Below, one piece after another: positions 41,424 through 49,840 of a stretch of DNA of 64,000 nucleotides (position 1 is its first letter; the number at the start of each line of letters is the position of its first letter). The DNA comes from an uncultured Sterolibacteriaceae bacterium (GTDB taxonomy: Bacteria > Pseudomonadota > Gammaproteobacteria > Burkholderiales > Rhodocyclaceae), in the NCBI GenBank assembly GCA_937888595.1, contig CALARK010000020.1:248001-312000 (forward strand), in the 5' to 3' direction. Made by a program: the position numbers and the translations under genes. The notes below the pieces were generated by a model. That model saw only the letters and a program-made list of their open reading frames with translations. It did no database searches and was not told the DNA's origin.

Positions 41424-43844
41424 TCAGAACAGGCGCCGGATGAGGTCGCGCACCTCCGGGGCGATCAGTTCTTCGGCTTGCACCGCAGCGCGCTCGAACT
41501 GAGGGCCGAACGCCAGCCGCTGCAGTTCGTCCTCGTGCAGGACACCGTTGTCGAGCAGATGGCCGGTGAGTGCATCGAACAGGCTCCGGTCGGCAAATTC
41601 CGGCGTTTTCCCTCCGTGCAGCAGTGCCAGCCGTTGCGCCAGCAGCTGGCACTGGTCCGCAAGCTCGCGTCGTGTCAGCGATCCCCCGCCGTGCTTGCGC
41701 AGCACGAGCAGCAGGAGGAAGTGGCGTTCCATCTGCGGACGGACGATTTCCCCGAGCCATGCCAGTTCGGCATGCGCTGCCGTATTCGTGCCGGGAGACC
41801 GCAGCATGCCGGCTTCGAGCAGAATCAGACCGCGTTTCGCCATCCGGGCGAGCAGTTCGTCCAGCGCCTGTGGCAGGGCATGCTCTTCGAGCGGCAGGTA
41901 AAGATTGGTGCGCAGCAGGCCGAAGAGCGCCGCCACCATCTCGTGCAGGTTCGCCCCGGCCAGGGGGCCGTGCTGCAGGATCAGGCAGGCAACCAGCGCC
42001 GGCAGGGCATGCAGGTGCAGCACATTGTTGCGGAAGTAGGCCAGCAGCGCCGCCTCATCGTTGCTCGCGGCGATCAGCCCTCCCAGCGGGTGCTCGATGC
42101 GATGGACGGCTGCCAGCCTGAGGGCCGCCTCGATGCATTCGGCCCCCGCCGCAGGCGCCGCGAGCGCTGCCGTCCACCCGGTGGGCAACAGGGCCTGCAA
42201 GTGCTCGATCTGGCGTGCCAGCGCATCGGCATCCGCGGTCGCCTTCGGCGTGGCAAGCAGTGCCAGCGCCACCAGATTCACCGGATTGAGCAGCGCCGCC
42301 GCGTTGATGCGGCGGGCCAGTTCCTCGGCGATCTCGCCGACTGCATTGCGCTGCCAGTCGGAGGTCAGGGCAGCGCGCCAGTCAGGATGGTGGGCGTCGA
42401 GCCAGTCGGAGAGCGACAGCGGTTCGCCGAAATTCACGTACGCCCGCCCGAAATGCCGGCGCAGGATGCGCAGCGAGGACAGCACGCCCCACCACGATTC
42501 ACGCTGCTTCGGCCGGCCGGCGAGTTCGCCGACGAAGCTCGCGCCTTCCGGCAGTTTCTCGTAACCGATATAGACGGGCACGAATACCAGCGGACGCTCG
42601 TGGCGGCGCACGAAACTCTGTACCGTCATGCCCAGCAGGCCCGCCTTCGGCGTCAGCAGGCGACCGCTGCGACTGCGCCCGCCCTCGATGAAGAACTCGA
42701 TCGGGAAGCCGCGCGCGAGCATCAGGTGCAGATATTCGGCAAACACCGTCGCGTAAAGCGGATCGCCCTTGAAGCTGCGCCTCAGGAAGAAGGCGCCGCC
42801 GCGACGCAGCAAGCGTCCGAGCAATGGCAGATCGAGGTTGTCGCCGGCGGCGATATGCGGCGGAGTCAGTCCGCCGCGAAAGATCACGTAGGACAGCAGC
42901 AGGTAGTCGACGTGGCTGCGGTGGCAGGGCACATAGATCAGGCTCTGGCCCGCGGCAAGTTTCGCGGGAACCTCGAAGTTGCGTACTTCGACACCATCGA
43001 ACAGGCGCGTCCACACCCAGTTGAGCAGGATCTCGCCCGCCCGCACCACGGCATAGGAGTAATCGGACGCGATGGCGCGGGCATGTCGGCGGGCGCGCGC
43101 TTCGGCCGTGGCCAGCGGCAGATTTTCCCGACCTGCCTCCGCCTCGATGGCGGCGCGGACTTCCGGCGCCTCGATCAACGTCTCAACCTGTGTATGGCGG
43201 TGCGAGACATCGGGACCGATGGCGGCCTCCCTTTGCCGGCGGAAATGGGTGCGCAGGACGCGGGCGCACTTTTTCGCCGCCAGTACCGGATCGCGCTCGC
43301 CGGCAAGCACCGCGCGCAGCGACATGGGCGCCCCGAAGTGAATATGGGCATGGCGGCCATGCAGCAGCACCGCCAGCCAGTGGCCGAACGGATTGCGGCG
43401 CTGCCAGGATTCGGCGAACAGCGCCTGCAGTACTCCGTCCTGCTGCTTCGGTGCCCGGCCCCACAGGATGGTCACGGGCACGAGTTGCAGATCGAAGTCC
43501 GCATCCACCGCGAGCGCCTCCACCAGACGCGCGAGTCGCGGCGGCACCGATTGCGCTTCGCGAGCGCTGCCGAACAGGCGCCAGGCCCGCTTCAGCGAAA
43601 AGTCGGCGCTGGCGAGACGGTGGCCGGGCAGCCGTAGCGGCGCTTCGACGGCCGGCAGACCGGCCTGCCGTATCGCCTCGCGCAGCGCCAGCCGGTCGGA
43701 CAGCCAGTTTTCACGGATCACGTAGCAGACCGGACGGACGGGATCGACCTGCAATGCGGCAGCATTCTCCGGCAGCAAACGCAAACGGACCCACAGGTTC
43801 TGCAGTCTGCCTACCCAGTGCATCAGGATGCCGTGGCTGTTCAT
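41424..43844 (-). CDS. plsB: Glycerol-3-phosphate 1-O-acyltransferase (PlsB)
   Basis: An 806-residue PlsB, the first enzyme of phospholipid synthesis, at the inner membrane. The acyltransferase blocks are in order: VPCHRSHVDYLLLSYVI (catalytic H-x4-D, about 302-318), GGAFFLRRSF, FFIEGGRSRSGRLLTPK and FVPVYIGYEKL. Length matches E. coli (807). Residues about 75-82 (HRLASADF) are encoded by the antisense of a dispersed repeat copy at 43599-43622, in the variable N-terminal domain. It starts at ATG 43844 and converges with pyrD. Confidence 0.94.
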   Translation of the reverse strand: MNSHGILMHWVGRLQNLWVRLRLLPENAAALQVDPVRPVCYVIRENWLSDRLALREAIRQAGLPAVEAPLRLPGHRLASADFSLKRAWRLFGSAREAQSVPPRLARLVEALAVDADFDLQLVPVTILWGRAPKQQDGVLQALFAESWQRRNPFGHWLAVLLHGRHAHIHFGAPMSLRAVLAGERDPVLAAKKCARVLRTHFRRQREAAIGPDVSHRHTQVETLIEAPEVRAAIEAEAGRENLPLATAEARARRHARAIASDYSYAVVRAGEILLNWVWTRLFDGVEVRNFEVPAKLAAGQSLIYVPCHRSHVDYLLLSYVIFRGGLTPPHIAAGDNLDLPLLGRLLRRGGAFFLRRSFKGDPLYATVFAEYLHLMLARGFPIEFFIEGGRSRSGRLLTPKAGLLGMTVQSFVRRHERPLVFVPVYIGYEKLPEGASFVGELAGRPKQRESWWGVLSSLRILRRHFGRAYVNFGEPLSLSDWLDAHHPDWRAALTSDWQRNAVGEIAEELARRINAAALLNPVNLVALALLATPKATADADALARQIEHLQALLPTGWTAALAAPAAGAECIEAALRLAAVHRIEHPLGGLIAASNDEAALLAYFRNNVLHLHALPALVACLILQHGPLAGANLHEMVAALFGLLRTNLYLPLEEHALPQALDELLARMAKRGLILLEAGMLRSPGTNTAAHAELAWLGEIVRPQMERHFLLLLVLRKHGGGSLTRRELADQCQLLAQRLALLHGGKTPEFADRSLFDALTGHLLDNGVLHEDELQRLAFGPQFERAAVQAEELIAPEVRDLIRRLF
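43599..43622 (+). repeat. Dispersed 24-bp repeat, copy 8 (inside plsB)
   Basis: AAAGTCGGCGCTGG core with GAGACGGTG ending, antisense to plsB. Same host frame (RLASADF) as the copy in the CIA30 gene. Confidence 0.85.
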
Positions 43845-43899
43845 TGGGCTTCAGGTGGGGAAAACCGGTAACTGACCGCTGGCAACTTCCAATTCGGAT

Positions 43900-46800
43900 T
43901 CAAGTTGAGTCGCGGCCTTGAATGACCAGCGCTGGTAATGCTACCCACCAAGACGTCGATTTCAATCGTCCTCTGAATTCGGGATCGACAACCATAGTCG
44001 ATGAACGCCATACTAAGCTTTCTACGACGGAACGAACAATCTTGCCTTCTGGGATGTGGCCATTTTTGGCCAGGCGTCCGATAACAACGCCAGACGATGT
44101 TGCAATCTCCCGCCGATCTCCTTGTTGCGTAATGAAAAGAGGGTCGCCAACGGCAAGACTCGCCAGTTCTCGATGAATCGGGTCGCTTTGGTGCCTGTAC
44201 CCAGCAAAGTCGAGGAATACGCCCTTCAGTCCCGTTGAAACGTACCAAAGTGACAGCTCGGGGCGCCGCTCGATGGTGTTCGGTAAGGGAGAACGGCAGG
44301 TTGCCTCTCCTTGGAGCGCTGGAGAGAATGGATTGGGATGATTTGATGCCTGACAAAGAATCAGATTCTCCTTTGCCCGAGTCATTCCGACATAGTAAAG
44401 GCGCCTTTCATCATCAGAGGCCTCGCGCCAGTCGCCGCCATCGAGGATCGCGACATGGCTGAACTCCCTACCTTTCGCCCCATGCACGGTCGAAATGACA
44501 AGGCAGCCGCGTTGCGAACGTCGTGCTTCGTTGCCAAACTCATAAAGCTCGTCAAGCAGCCAGCTGGATGGAACGCAATCATCCGGCCAAGCTGCTTCGA
44601 TCTCATCAATAAATTGGCCGAGCAGGGACTCCCATGGATTATCGGACCGTCCGCCACCGTACCGAGTCGAGAACCAGCGCCGAAGTGCGGCTGGGCGTAT
44701 CCGCCGCTTTGGTTTTGCCTTGAGTAGCGCGAGTAGCGAATTTCCTTCGCGTACCTGATGCAGTCTGGGTTGTCCTCCTTCGCGGTCCGCTGTGGCATAG
44801 CGTACGCCCTCAATTTCGCACCAGGCTCGAATAGGGTCCAAGGTGGCACGGTTATGAGCCAGAACGGAGAAGTCAGACCAGTCTGCAGCGGGGGAAAGTG
44901 ACTTCAGTCGTGTGATTTCCTTCATGACGATCTCTGCCTGGCCAACGATATCGTCGGGTACTTCAAGGATATGTACGCGTCCTGCGGCCAGCGTATCGAT
45001 CGTCGCCCAGCGCCCACCGGCAGGAGCGGTTCGTCGGGCATGATTGACGCGGATCGGGTGCTCATGCTTCATGCGATCCGTGTTCGAGGCAATCAACTGG
45101 TTGGCTGCATCGATAACATGCGCAGACGAGCGGTAGTTTTCGACCAGATAATCAATCCGCGCTTCGTAATCCAGCTCGAAACGGCGGATGAATTCATTGC
45201 TGGTATTGCGGAAAGCGTAGATATTTTGGTCATCGTCCCCGACCGCGAGTATCGTCAGCTTGGCGTCATGGTCCTTGGTTTTTCGTCCCGCCAAGGCACT
45301 GATCAGCGCATATTGGCGGGCATCGATATCCTGGTACTCGTCGACAAGGATGTAGCGGTAGCCTGCCAACAGACGATCTCTGAGTTCGTCACCATCTTCC
45401 GGTGTGGCTATGTCCTCGCGTCTGCCTTCGAGCAATGCCAGGGCATCGTCGAGGATATGGTCGAAGGCGATGTCTTCTCCACGCTCGGCAAGTTTCGCCA
45501 GACTTGTCCCGGTTAGGCGTAACGCCATGGCGTGATAGGTCAGAACAGTAATGCCTGCTGCGTCATTGCCGACCAGCGCGTAGAGTCGTTGCCGTACCTC
45601 GGCAGCCGCGGCGCGATTGAACGTAAGCACCACGATGCTGTGTGCAGGTGCTCGCAGTACGCGCAGCAGATAGGCAACTCGATGCACGATGACGCGCGTT
45701 TTGCCAGACCCTGGTCCGGCGAGGATCAGGCGATTGAGATCCCCCTTGTCGGCAACGATTTGCTGCTGCAGCGGGTGACGTAGCTCCTCAACGATACGTC
45801 GATAGGATTCCTCGGTGGTTGCGCGTTCCAACAATTCGCGGCGTCCGGCAAAATAGCTACGGATGAAGTCGAGCTTGGGCAGGGTGAAATAGGCCAAGAC
45901 AAAGCTCAGTGCGTCTGACAGCTTCTTGAGACCGAGCCGTGCATACTCATGAATGACGTGCACCTGGAAATTCTTCTCGCCGTAATGCTCGCGCAGTGGG
46001 GCATAGTCGGCATTCGTAAAGCCCCGTGGCTTTTCTTCCGGGAATACATGGAGGGTCATTGCCTGGCGGAACACGCTCTTGCCGCGATCAATGATCAGCA
46101 CCCCGTTGTCGTGCAGGTAGAGCAGGCCAGCCTCGATCGCCGACAGTTCATCCTTCAATGTAGGGCCAAGCATCATGTCCGCACGCATGGCGGCTGCCAA
46201 TTCGCCCATCTTGCACTCGACGCGCAGGTCGACACCGCGCAAGTGAGCATCGAGTCGCGAGAGCAGGAACTGAAGCAGAACACCCGCTGCTGCACGGCGC
46301 CGGCTGGCGATTTCGCGGATATTCGACCATGAACGAAGCAGCCGAACCCGCAGCAACTCACGACGTAACACACGCACATCAAACATGGCGCGGCGCCCGT
46401 GAGTTTCCTCGCCGAACGGCCTTGCCAACGACCGCATCAGGGTCAGAAGTTGATCGGGCAGAACATCGGCTCCTGAACGCAGCTTGACCTCCTGGCAAAC
46501 CATGCGCAGGTTCATGTCCTGCCAGTCACCTCCGTCGGCTTCCGGTGCCAGTTCCGGCAACAGGTCGAGCAGGGTTGCCTCAAGGCGGCTTAGCCGCTCG
46601 GCTCGCTCACTTGATGCATCTTTGACCCCGCGGCGCAGCAGCACAGTCAGCGAGATATCGTTGGTCAGAATTCCCAAGGTCTCCAACTGATGGAGCATGC
46701 GAATGCATTCCTCACTCGGCATCCCGAGCTGCAGCATCAGCGTATCTGTGCTGATGCCTTCGTCGTCGTCAGCATTGATCAGGATCGATACTAGGTCGAG

Positions 46801-49029
46801 GTACTTCCGCCGCATGTCATCCGAAAGATCGGCGCGTGCCAGACGCTTTCCGGCATCCTCCAATGAACCTACCTTGAGGCTGCCAGGGAAAACACGGGTG
46901 TGGTTCTCGTTGCGTTCCAGGAAGCGAGCACGCTCAAGCCAGGCAAGGGCGGTACGGACCTTAGTATCGGCATCCGGGCTTTCTGCCTCGATAGAGGTGT
47001 CGAGTTCGTCGTCGGCCAGTATCTCGCCGGGCGTGACGACGACATCGATGCTGTGGGTTTTCGCTGAATGCCGTCGCAGGGTTCGCAGAATGCCGGCAAT
47101 ATCCTGGCGCGTCAGACGTGACTTGGCGGTCAGTGCAAACTGCGCCTCGACATCCTCTTCGTCGTAAAGCAGGATGCAGCGAGACTCTTGCCGGTCGCGA
47201 CCTGCACGGCCGGCTTCCTGCAGGTAGTTTTCAAGGGAGCCAGGTATTTCGGCATGAATGACGACACGAACGTCCGGCTTATCGACTCCCATACCGAAGG
47301 CGTTAGTGGCGGCGATGACGCGCAACTCACCGGCGATGAAGGACTGCTGGATATCTTTTTTGTGGCCAGGTTCCAGGCCGGCATGAAAGTGCGCGCAGGC
47401 CCAACCCATATCCTTGAGAAAATCGGATATTTCCTCGCAACTTTTGCGCCGGGCAGCAAACACAATGGCACCGCCGGGAGTGTCCTTCAATTCCTGTTCC
47501 AGCAAACGGTGGATGAGAGGAAATTTCTCGGCCTTGGAGACCGGCATGACTTCGTAATGGAGGTTATCCCGCTCATGGCCGCCGTCGAAGCTGGTCAATT
47601 CGATCCCGAGAGATTCCTTGAAATGGGCCTTGAGGTCGGCGACAACCTCCTTCTTCGCTGTGGCGGTGAAACAGCAGACCGGTGCCAAATCCTTGCCGTA
47701 GCGCTCGCGAATGAAGCGTGACACGTAGAGGTAATCAGGCCGAAAATCGTTGCCCCATTTCGACAGACAGTGCGCCTCGTCAAAAACCCAGGCGCCGATT
47801 TCTCGATAGCGGATCGCATCGACCAGCGCCTTGTTGCGGAACTGCTCGGGTGAAACCAGCAGGAGACCGACGTCGCCGAGCCGCACTTTTTCCAGAACGT
47901 CGTGGCGCTCCGGCATTGATAGCAGGCCATTCAGGGTTGCCGCGCTGTAGATGCCGAGCTTGACCAGATTGTCGACCTGGTCCTTCATCAGGGATTGCAG
48001 TGGCGAAATGATGATGGTCAGCGCGCCATTGCGCCAATGCCGGGAAAGTGCGGGCAGTTGGTAGCAAATCGATTTGCCGCCGCCAGTGGGCAGGATCGCC
48101 AGAATCGACTTGCCGGCATAACCTGCACGGACAATGTCCTCCTGAAGCGATCCCCCTGCTGCATTCGAGGGTTCGGGCCGGAAGGCAGGATGCCCAAAGT
48201 AACGTTCAAGTTCCTTCTTCGGGTCAAGGTAGGTCTGGCAGTAGTGACACGAGGGATCGTCGCACGGGCTCTCGCGCAGTTCTCGAATCAGTTCTCGAAC
48301 GACCGGGTATTGGAATCGCACCCACGGTGGAATGACGGAATTTCCTCCGGCAACACGTAGCCACGCGATGAGGTAGGACAGCGGCTTGCAGCGGTCGGGG
48401 TCGTCAATCGCTTCGCCGAGCAGGGCATCACTCCGCGTGGCGCATACCTTGCCGTCCAGAAGATTGCGGGCTGCGGCCTTGACCTCGTTGGGCGATGGTG
48501 CTGTCGCGCGTCGCAAGGTGGCGAAGAAACTGCCTACGCCGGTATGGGGGTCGCGGGTCAGCAAATAGTGGTGGCAGGCCAGTTCGTCGGGCAGCGTTTC
48601 GCCCAGCAGCTTGAAGGCGTCGAATTGATCCTGCCAGAGCTTGAGCGCTAATTGGGCGTCCTTGAGCGGATCACTGCGCGTATCGCGGACCAGCTTGTAG
48701 TCCTTTACCAGGCTGTGATACGGGTTCTGCGGAAAAGCGATCGGGGATAGCTCCAGTGTATCGACAATGGGAAGGTCAAGGAGCTTAAGCTGCGGAAAGC
48801 GCTGGCGAAGTACGGGCAGATCGTGTCGCAGCAGGTTGTGACCGATGACGAAACTGGCACCCTCGGTCAGCGCGTCGAGTTGCCCGGTGATGTCTCGTGC
48901 CTTGGCGACATGGGGTATGACGACTTGGCCGCTGGTATCCGGACGCCAAGCCGCAATCTTGCGAACGTCCAAAGCGTCATCTGCGGCAGTCTCAATATCG
49001 AGGCAGAGACACTTGGGCGCAAAGGACAT
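43900..49029 (-). CDS. Giant fusion: 3'-5' exonuclease, RecQ helicase and UvrD/Rep helicase
   Basis: A 1709-residue fusion. Residues 1-170 look like a DEDD exonuclease (CLDIET near 9-14; GHNLLRHDLPVL near 83). About 285-650 is a RecQ helicase: Walker A GGGKSICYQ (near 315), DEAHCLSKWGNDFRPDY (near 418), then NAFGMGVDKPDVRVVIH and EAGRAGRDRQ. About 650-1050 has winged-helix-like segments. About 1090-1580 is a UvrD/Rep helicase: AGPGSGKTR (near 1108), VDEYQD (near 1230), VGDDDQNIYAFRNTS, VHGAKGREF and YVGMTRAKENL (near 1550). A small beta-rich tail (about 1610-1709) follows. It lies 14 bases after an HTH-nucleotidyltransferase gene and is visibly less GC-rich than its flanks, suggesting transfer. 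Role in DNA repair or defence is inferred. Confidence 0.9.
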   Translation of the reverse strand: MSFAPKCLCLDIETAADDALDVRKIAAWRPDTSGQVVIPHVAKARDITGQLDALTEGASFVIGHNLLRHDLPVLRQRFPQLKLLDLPIVDTLELSPIAFPQNPYHSLVKDYKLVRDTRSDPLKDAQLALKLWQDQFDAFKLLGETLPDELACHHYLLTRDPHTGVGSFFATLRRATAPSPNEVKAAARNLLDGKVCATRSDALLGEAIDDPDRCKPLSYLIAWLRVAGGNSVIPPWVRFQYPVVRELIRELRESPCDDPSCHYCQTYLDPKKELERYFGHPAFRPEPSNAAGGSLQEDIVRAGYAGKSILAILPTGGGKSICYQLPALSRHWRNGALTIIISPLQSLMKDQVDNLVKLGIYSAATLNGLLSMPERHDVLEKVRLGDVGLLLVSPEQFRNKALVDAIRYREIGAWVFDEAHCLSKWGNDFRPDYLYVSRFIRERYGKDLAPVCCFTATAKKEVVADLKAHFKESLGIELTSFDGGHERDNLHYEVMPVSKAEKFPLIHRLLEQELKDTPGGAIVFAARRKSCEEISDFLKDMGWACAHFHAGLEPGHKKDIQQSFIAGELRVIAATNAFGMGVDKPDVRVVIHAEIPGSLENYLQEAGRAGRDRQESRCILLYDEEDVEAQFALTAKSRLTRQDIAGILRTLRRHSAKTHSIDVVVTPGEILADDELDTSIEAESPDADTKVRTALAWLERARFLERNENHTRVFPGSLKVGSLEDAGKRLARADLSDDMRRKYLDLVSILINADDDEGISTDTLMLQLGMPSEECIRMLHQLETLGILTNDISLTVLLRRGVKDASSERAERLSRLEATLLDLLPELAPEADGGDWQDMNLRMVCQEVKLRSGADVLPDQLLTLMRSLARPFGEETHGRRAMFDVRVLRRELLRVRLLRSWSNIREIASRRRAAAGVLLQFLLSRLDAHLRGVDLRVECKMGELAAAMRADMMLGPTLKDELSAIEAGLLYLHDNGVLIIDRGKSVFRQAMTLHVFPEEKPRGFTNADYAPLREHYGEKNFQVHVIHEYARLGLKKLSDALSFVLAYFTLPKLDFIRSYFAGRRELLERATTEESYRRIVEELRHPLQQQIVADKGDLNRLILAGPGSGKTRVIVHRVAYLLRVLRAPAHSIVVLTFNRAAAAEVRQRLYALVGNDAAGITVLTYHAMALRLTGTSLAKLAERGEDIAFDHILDDALALLEGRREDIATPEDGDELRDRLLAGYRYILVDEYQDIDARQYALISALAGRKTKDHDAKLTILAVGDDDQNIYAFRNTSNEFIRRFELDYEARIDYLVENYRSSAHVIDAANQLIASNTDRMKHEHPIRVNHARRTAPAGGRWATIDTLAAGRVHILEVPDDIVGQAEIVMKEITRLKSLSPAADWSDFSVLAHNRATLDPIRAWCEIEGVRYATADREGGQPRLHQVREGNSLLALLKAKPKRRIRPAALRRWFSTRYGGGRSDNPWESLLGQFIDEIEAAWPDDCVPSSWLLDELYEFGNEARRSQRGCLVISTVHGAKGREFSHVAILDGGDWREASDDERRLYYVGMTRAKENLILCQASNHPNPFSPALQGEATCRSPLPNTIERRPELSLWYVSTGLKGVFLDFAGYRHQSDPIHRELASLAVGDPLFITQQGDRREIATSSGVVIGRLAKNGHIPEGKIVRSVVESLVWRSSTMVVDPEFRGRLKSTSWWVALPALVIQGRDST

Positions 49030-49043
49030 AGGCGAAACGTCAG

Positions 49044-49658
49044 TCAGGGTTGCAGCTTGATTGGCCCGAGCGTACTCTCGGTACCTTTCAGGAAAATCCT
49101 GGGCTGGGCCAGAACACGCGTGACGAAGTGGTTGTCGTCACGCACCCTGCGCTCGAATTCCGCCGTGCCATAGAGCGTCGGGTTGATCTTGCGGCCCAGC
49201 GTTTCCTCGGCCGCTGACAAGGTATTGAAAAGATCGGCATAGGCCATGTCGTCGGCAACAACCAGAACATCGATATCACTGGCAGCAGTATCGCTTCCCC
49301 TGGCCACCGATCCGAAGATGAACGCCACGCGAATCCTCTCTGCAAGGGGCGCCAAAACCTCGCGCAAGACATCGGCCAGCCCGAAAGTCTTGAGCACGAT
49401 GCCGCGCAATTCATTGAAAATCGGTGCGGCGCGGTTGGCCTGGTAGTGTTTCTGGTTACCGACAGCGGTCGCATTGACGAGGCCCGCCGTGACCAGGCGT
49501 GCCAGTTCGCGCTGAAGGCCGCCACGACCTGTCGCCGTCAGGCGTAACAACTCATTGGTGTAGTAGGAGCGGTCCGGCTGACCGTAGAACAAAGTCAGCA
49601 ACCGCCGTTGAACACCCGAGAACAGCGCCCCTGCCAAGGAGGTCTCTACATGATCCAT
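49044..49658 (-). CDS. HTH plus MNT-type nucleotidyltransferase protein, probable autoregulator
   Basis: A 204-residue protein: an N-terminal winged helix-turn-helix (about 15-80, RSYYTNELLRLTATGRGGLQ) followed by a minimal nucleotidyltransferase domain with IFGSVARG (GS at 116-117) and the acidic pair in SDIDVLVV (Asp128, Asp130). Such fusions combine DNA binding with NMP-transfer. I place the start at ATG 49656-49658: a TTGCGC/TATGAT promoter ends seven bases before it, predicting a leaderless mRNA. Palindromic operators overlap both promoter and start. The giant helicase gene follows 14 bases downstream. No HEPN partner is seen, so it is not a classical MNT-HEPN toxin pair. Confidence 0.82.
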   Translation of the reverse strand: MDHVETSLAGALFSGVQRRLLTLFYGQPDRSYYTNELLRLTATGRGGLQRELARLVTAGLVNATAVGNQKHYQANRAAPIFNELRGIVLKTFGLADVLREVLAPLAERIRVAFIFGSVARGSDTAASDIDVLVVADDMAYADLFNTLSAAEETLGRKINPTLYGTAEFERRVRDDNHFVTRVLAQPRIFLKGTESTLGPIKLQP

Positions 49659-49694
49659 ATTGGGGATCATAGACCCCAATATGGGGATGCGCAA
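49653..49694 (-). promoter_or_regulatory. Promoter with paired operators for the HTH-NTase/helicase operon
   Basis: Minus strand: -35 TTGCGC (49689-49694), 17-base spacer, -10 TATGAT (49666-49671). CCCCATATTGGGG fills the spacer (49674-49686). A second half-inverted copy CCCCAATATGG (49655-49665) overlaps the start codon. The two copies together form 11-base arms (CCATATTGGGG/CCCCAATATGG) around eight bases. This is a classic layout for autorepression. Confidence 0.85.
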
Positions 49695-49702
49695 GCACCG
49701 AA

Positions 49703-49726
49703 AAACTGGGTGCTGGCCGGACGGTG
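49703..49726 (+). repeat. Dispersed 24-bp repeat, degenerate copy 9 (intergenic)
   Basis: AAACTGGGTGCTGG with CCGGACGGTG ending; about five mismatches to the consensus. It lies between the helicase operon promoter and mutS. Confidence 0.5.
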
Positions 49727-49764
49727 GCTCTCCCCCTACTGAAGGTTGCCCGGAGGTCGGGCAG

Positions 49765-49770
49765 TATAAT
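49765..49770 (+). promoter_or_regulatory. Putative -10 of mutS
   Basis: TATAAT at 49765-49770, with no good -35 at standard spacing. It lies 71 bases before the chosen mutS start. Confidence 0.4.
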
Positions 49771-49840
49771 TCGCCGCCTCCCCTGTCCGCCCGCCGGATG
49801 GCCCCGTTCCGCCTCCGCACCGCTCCCTCCCCGCCCCCGC

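Noticed and set aside
41478..43637. 719-codon plus-strand frame opposite plsB
   Set aside because: Shadow of plsB; rich in Gln, Arg and His and lacking any recognisable fold.
49044..49658. Classical MNT-HEPN toxin-antitoxin pair
   Set aside because: The NTase is present, but no HEPN protein lies on either side; the partner gene is the helicase, and the NTase is fused to a DNA-binding domain.
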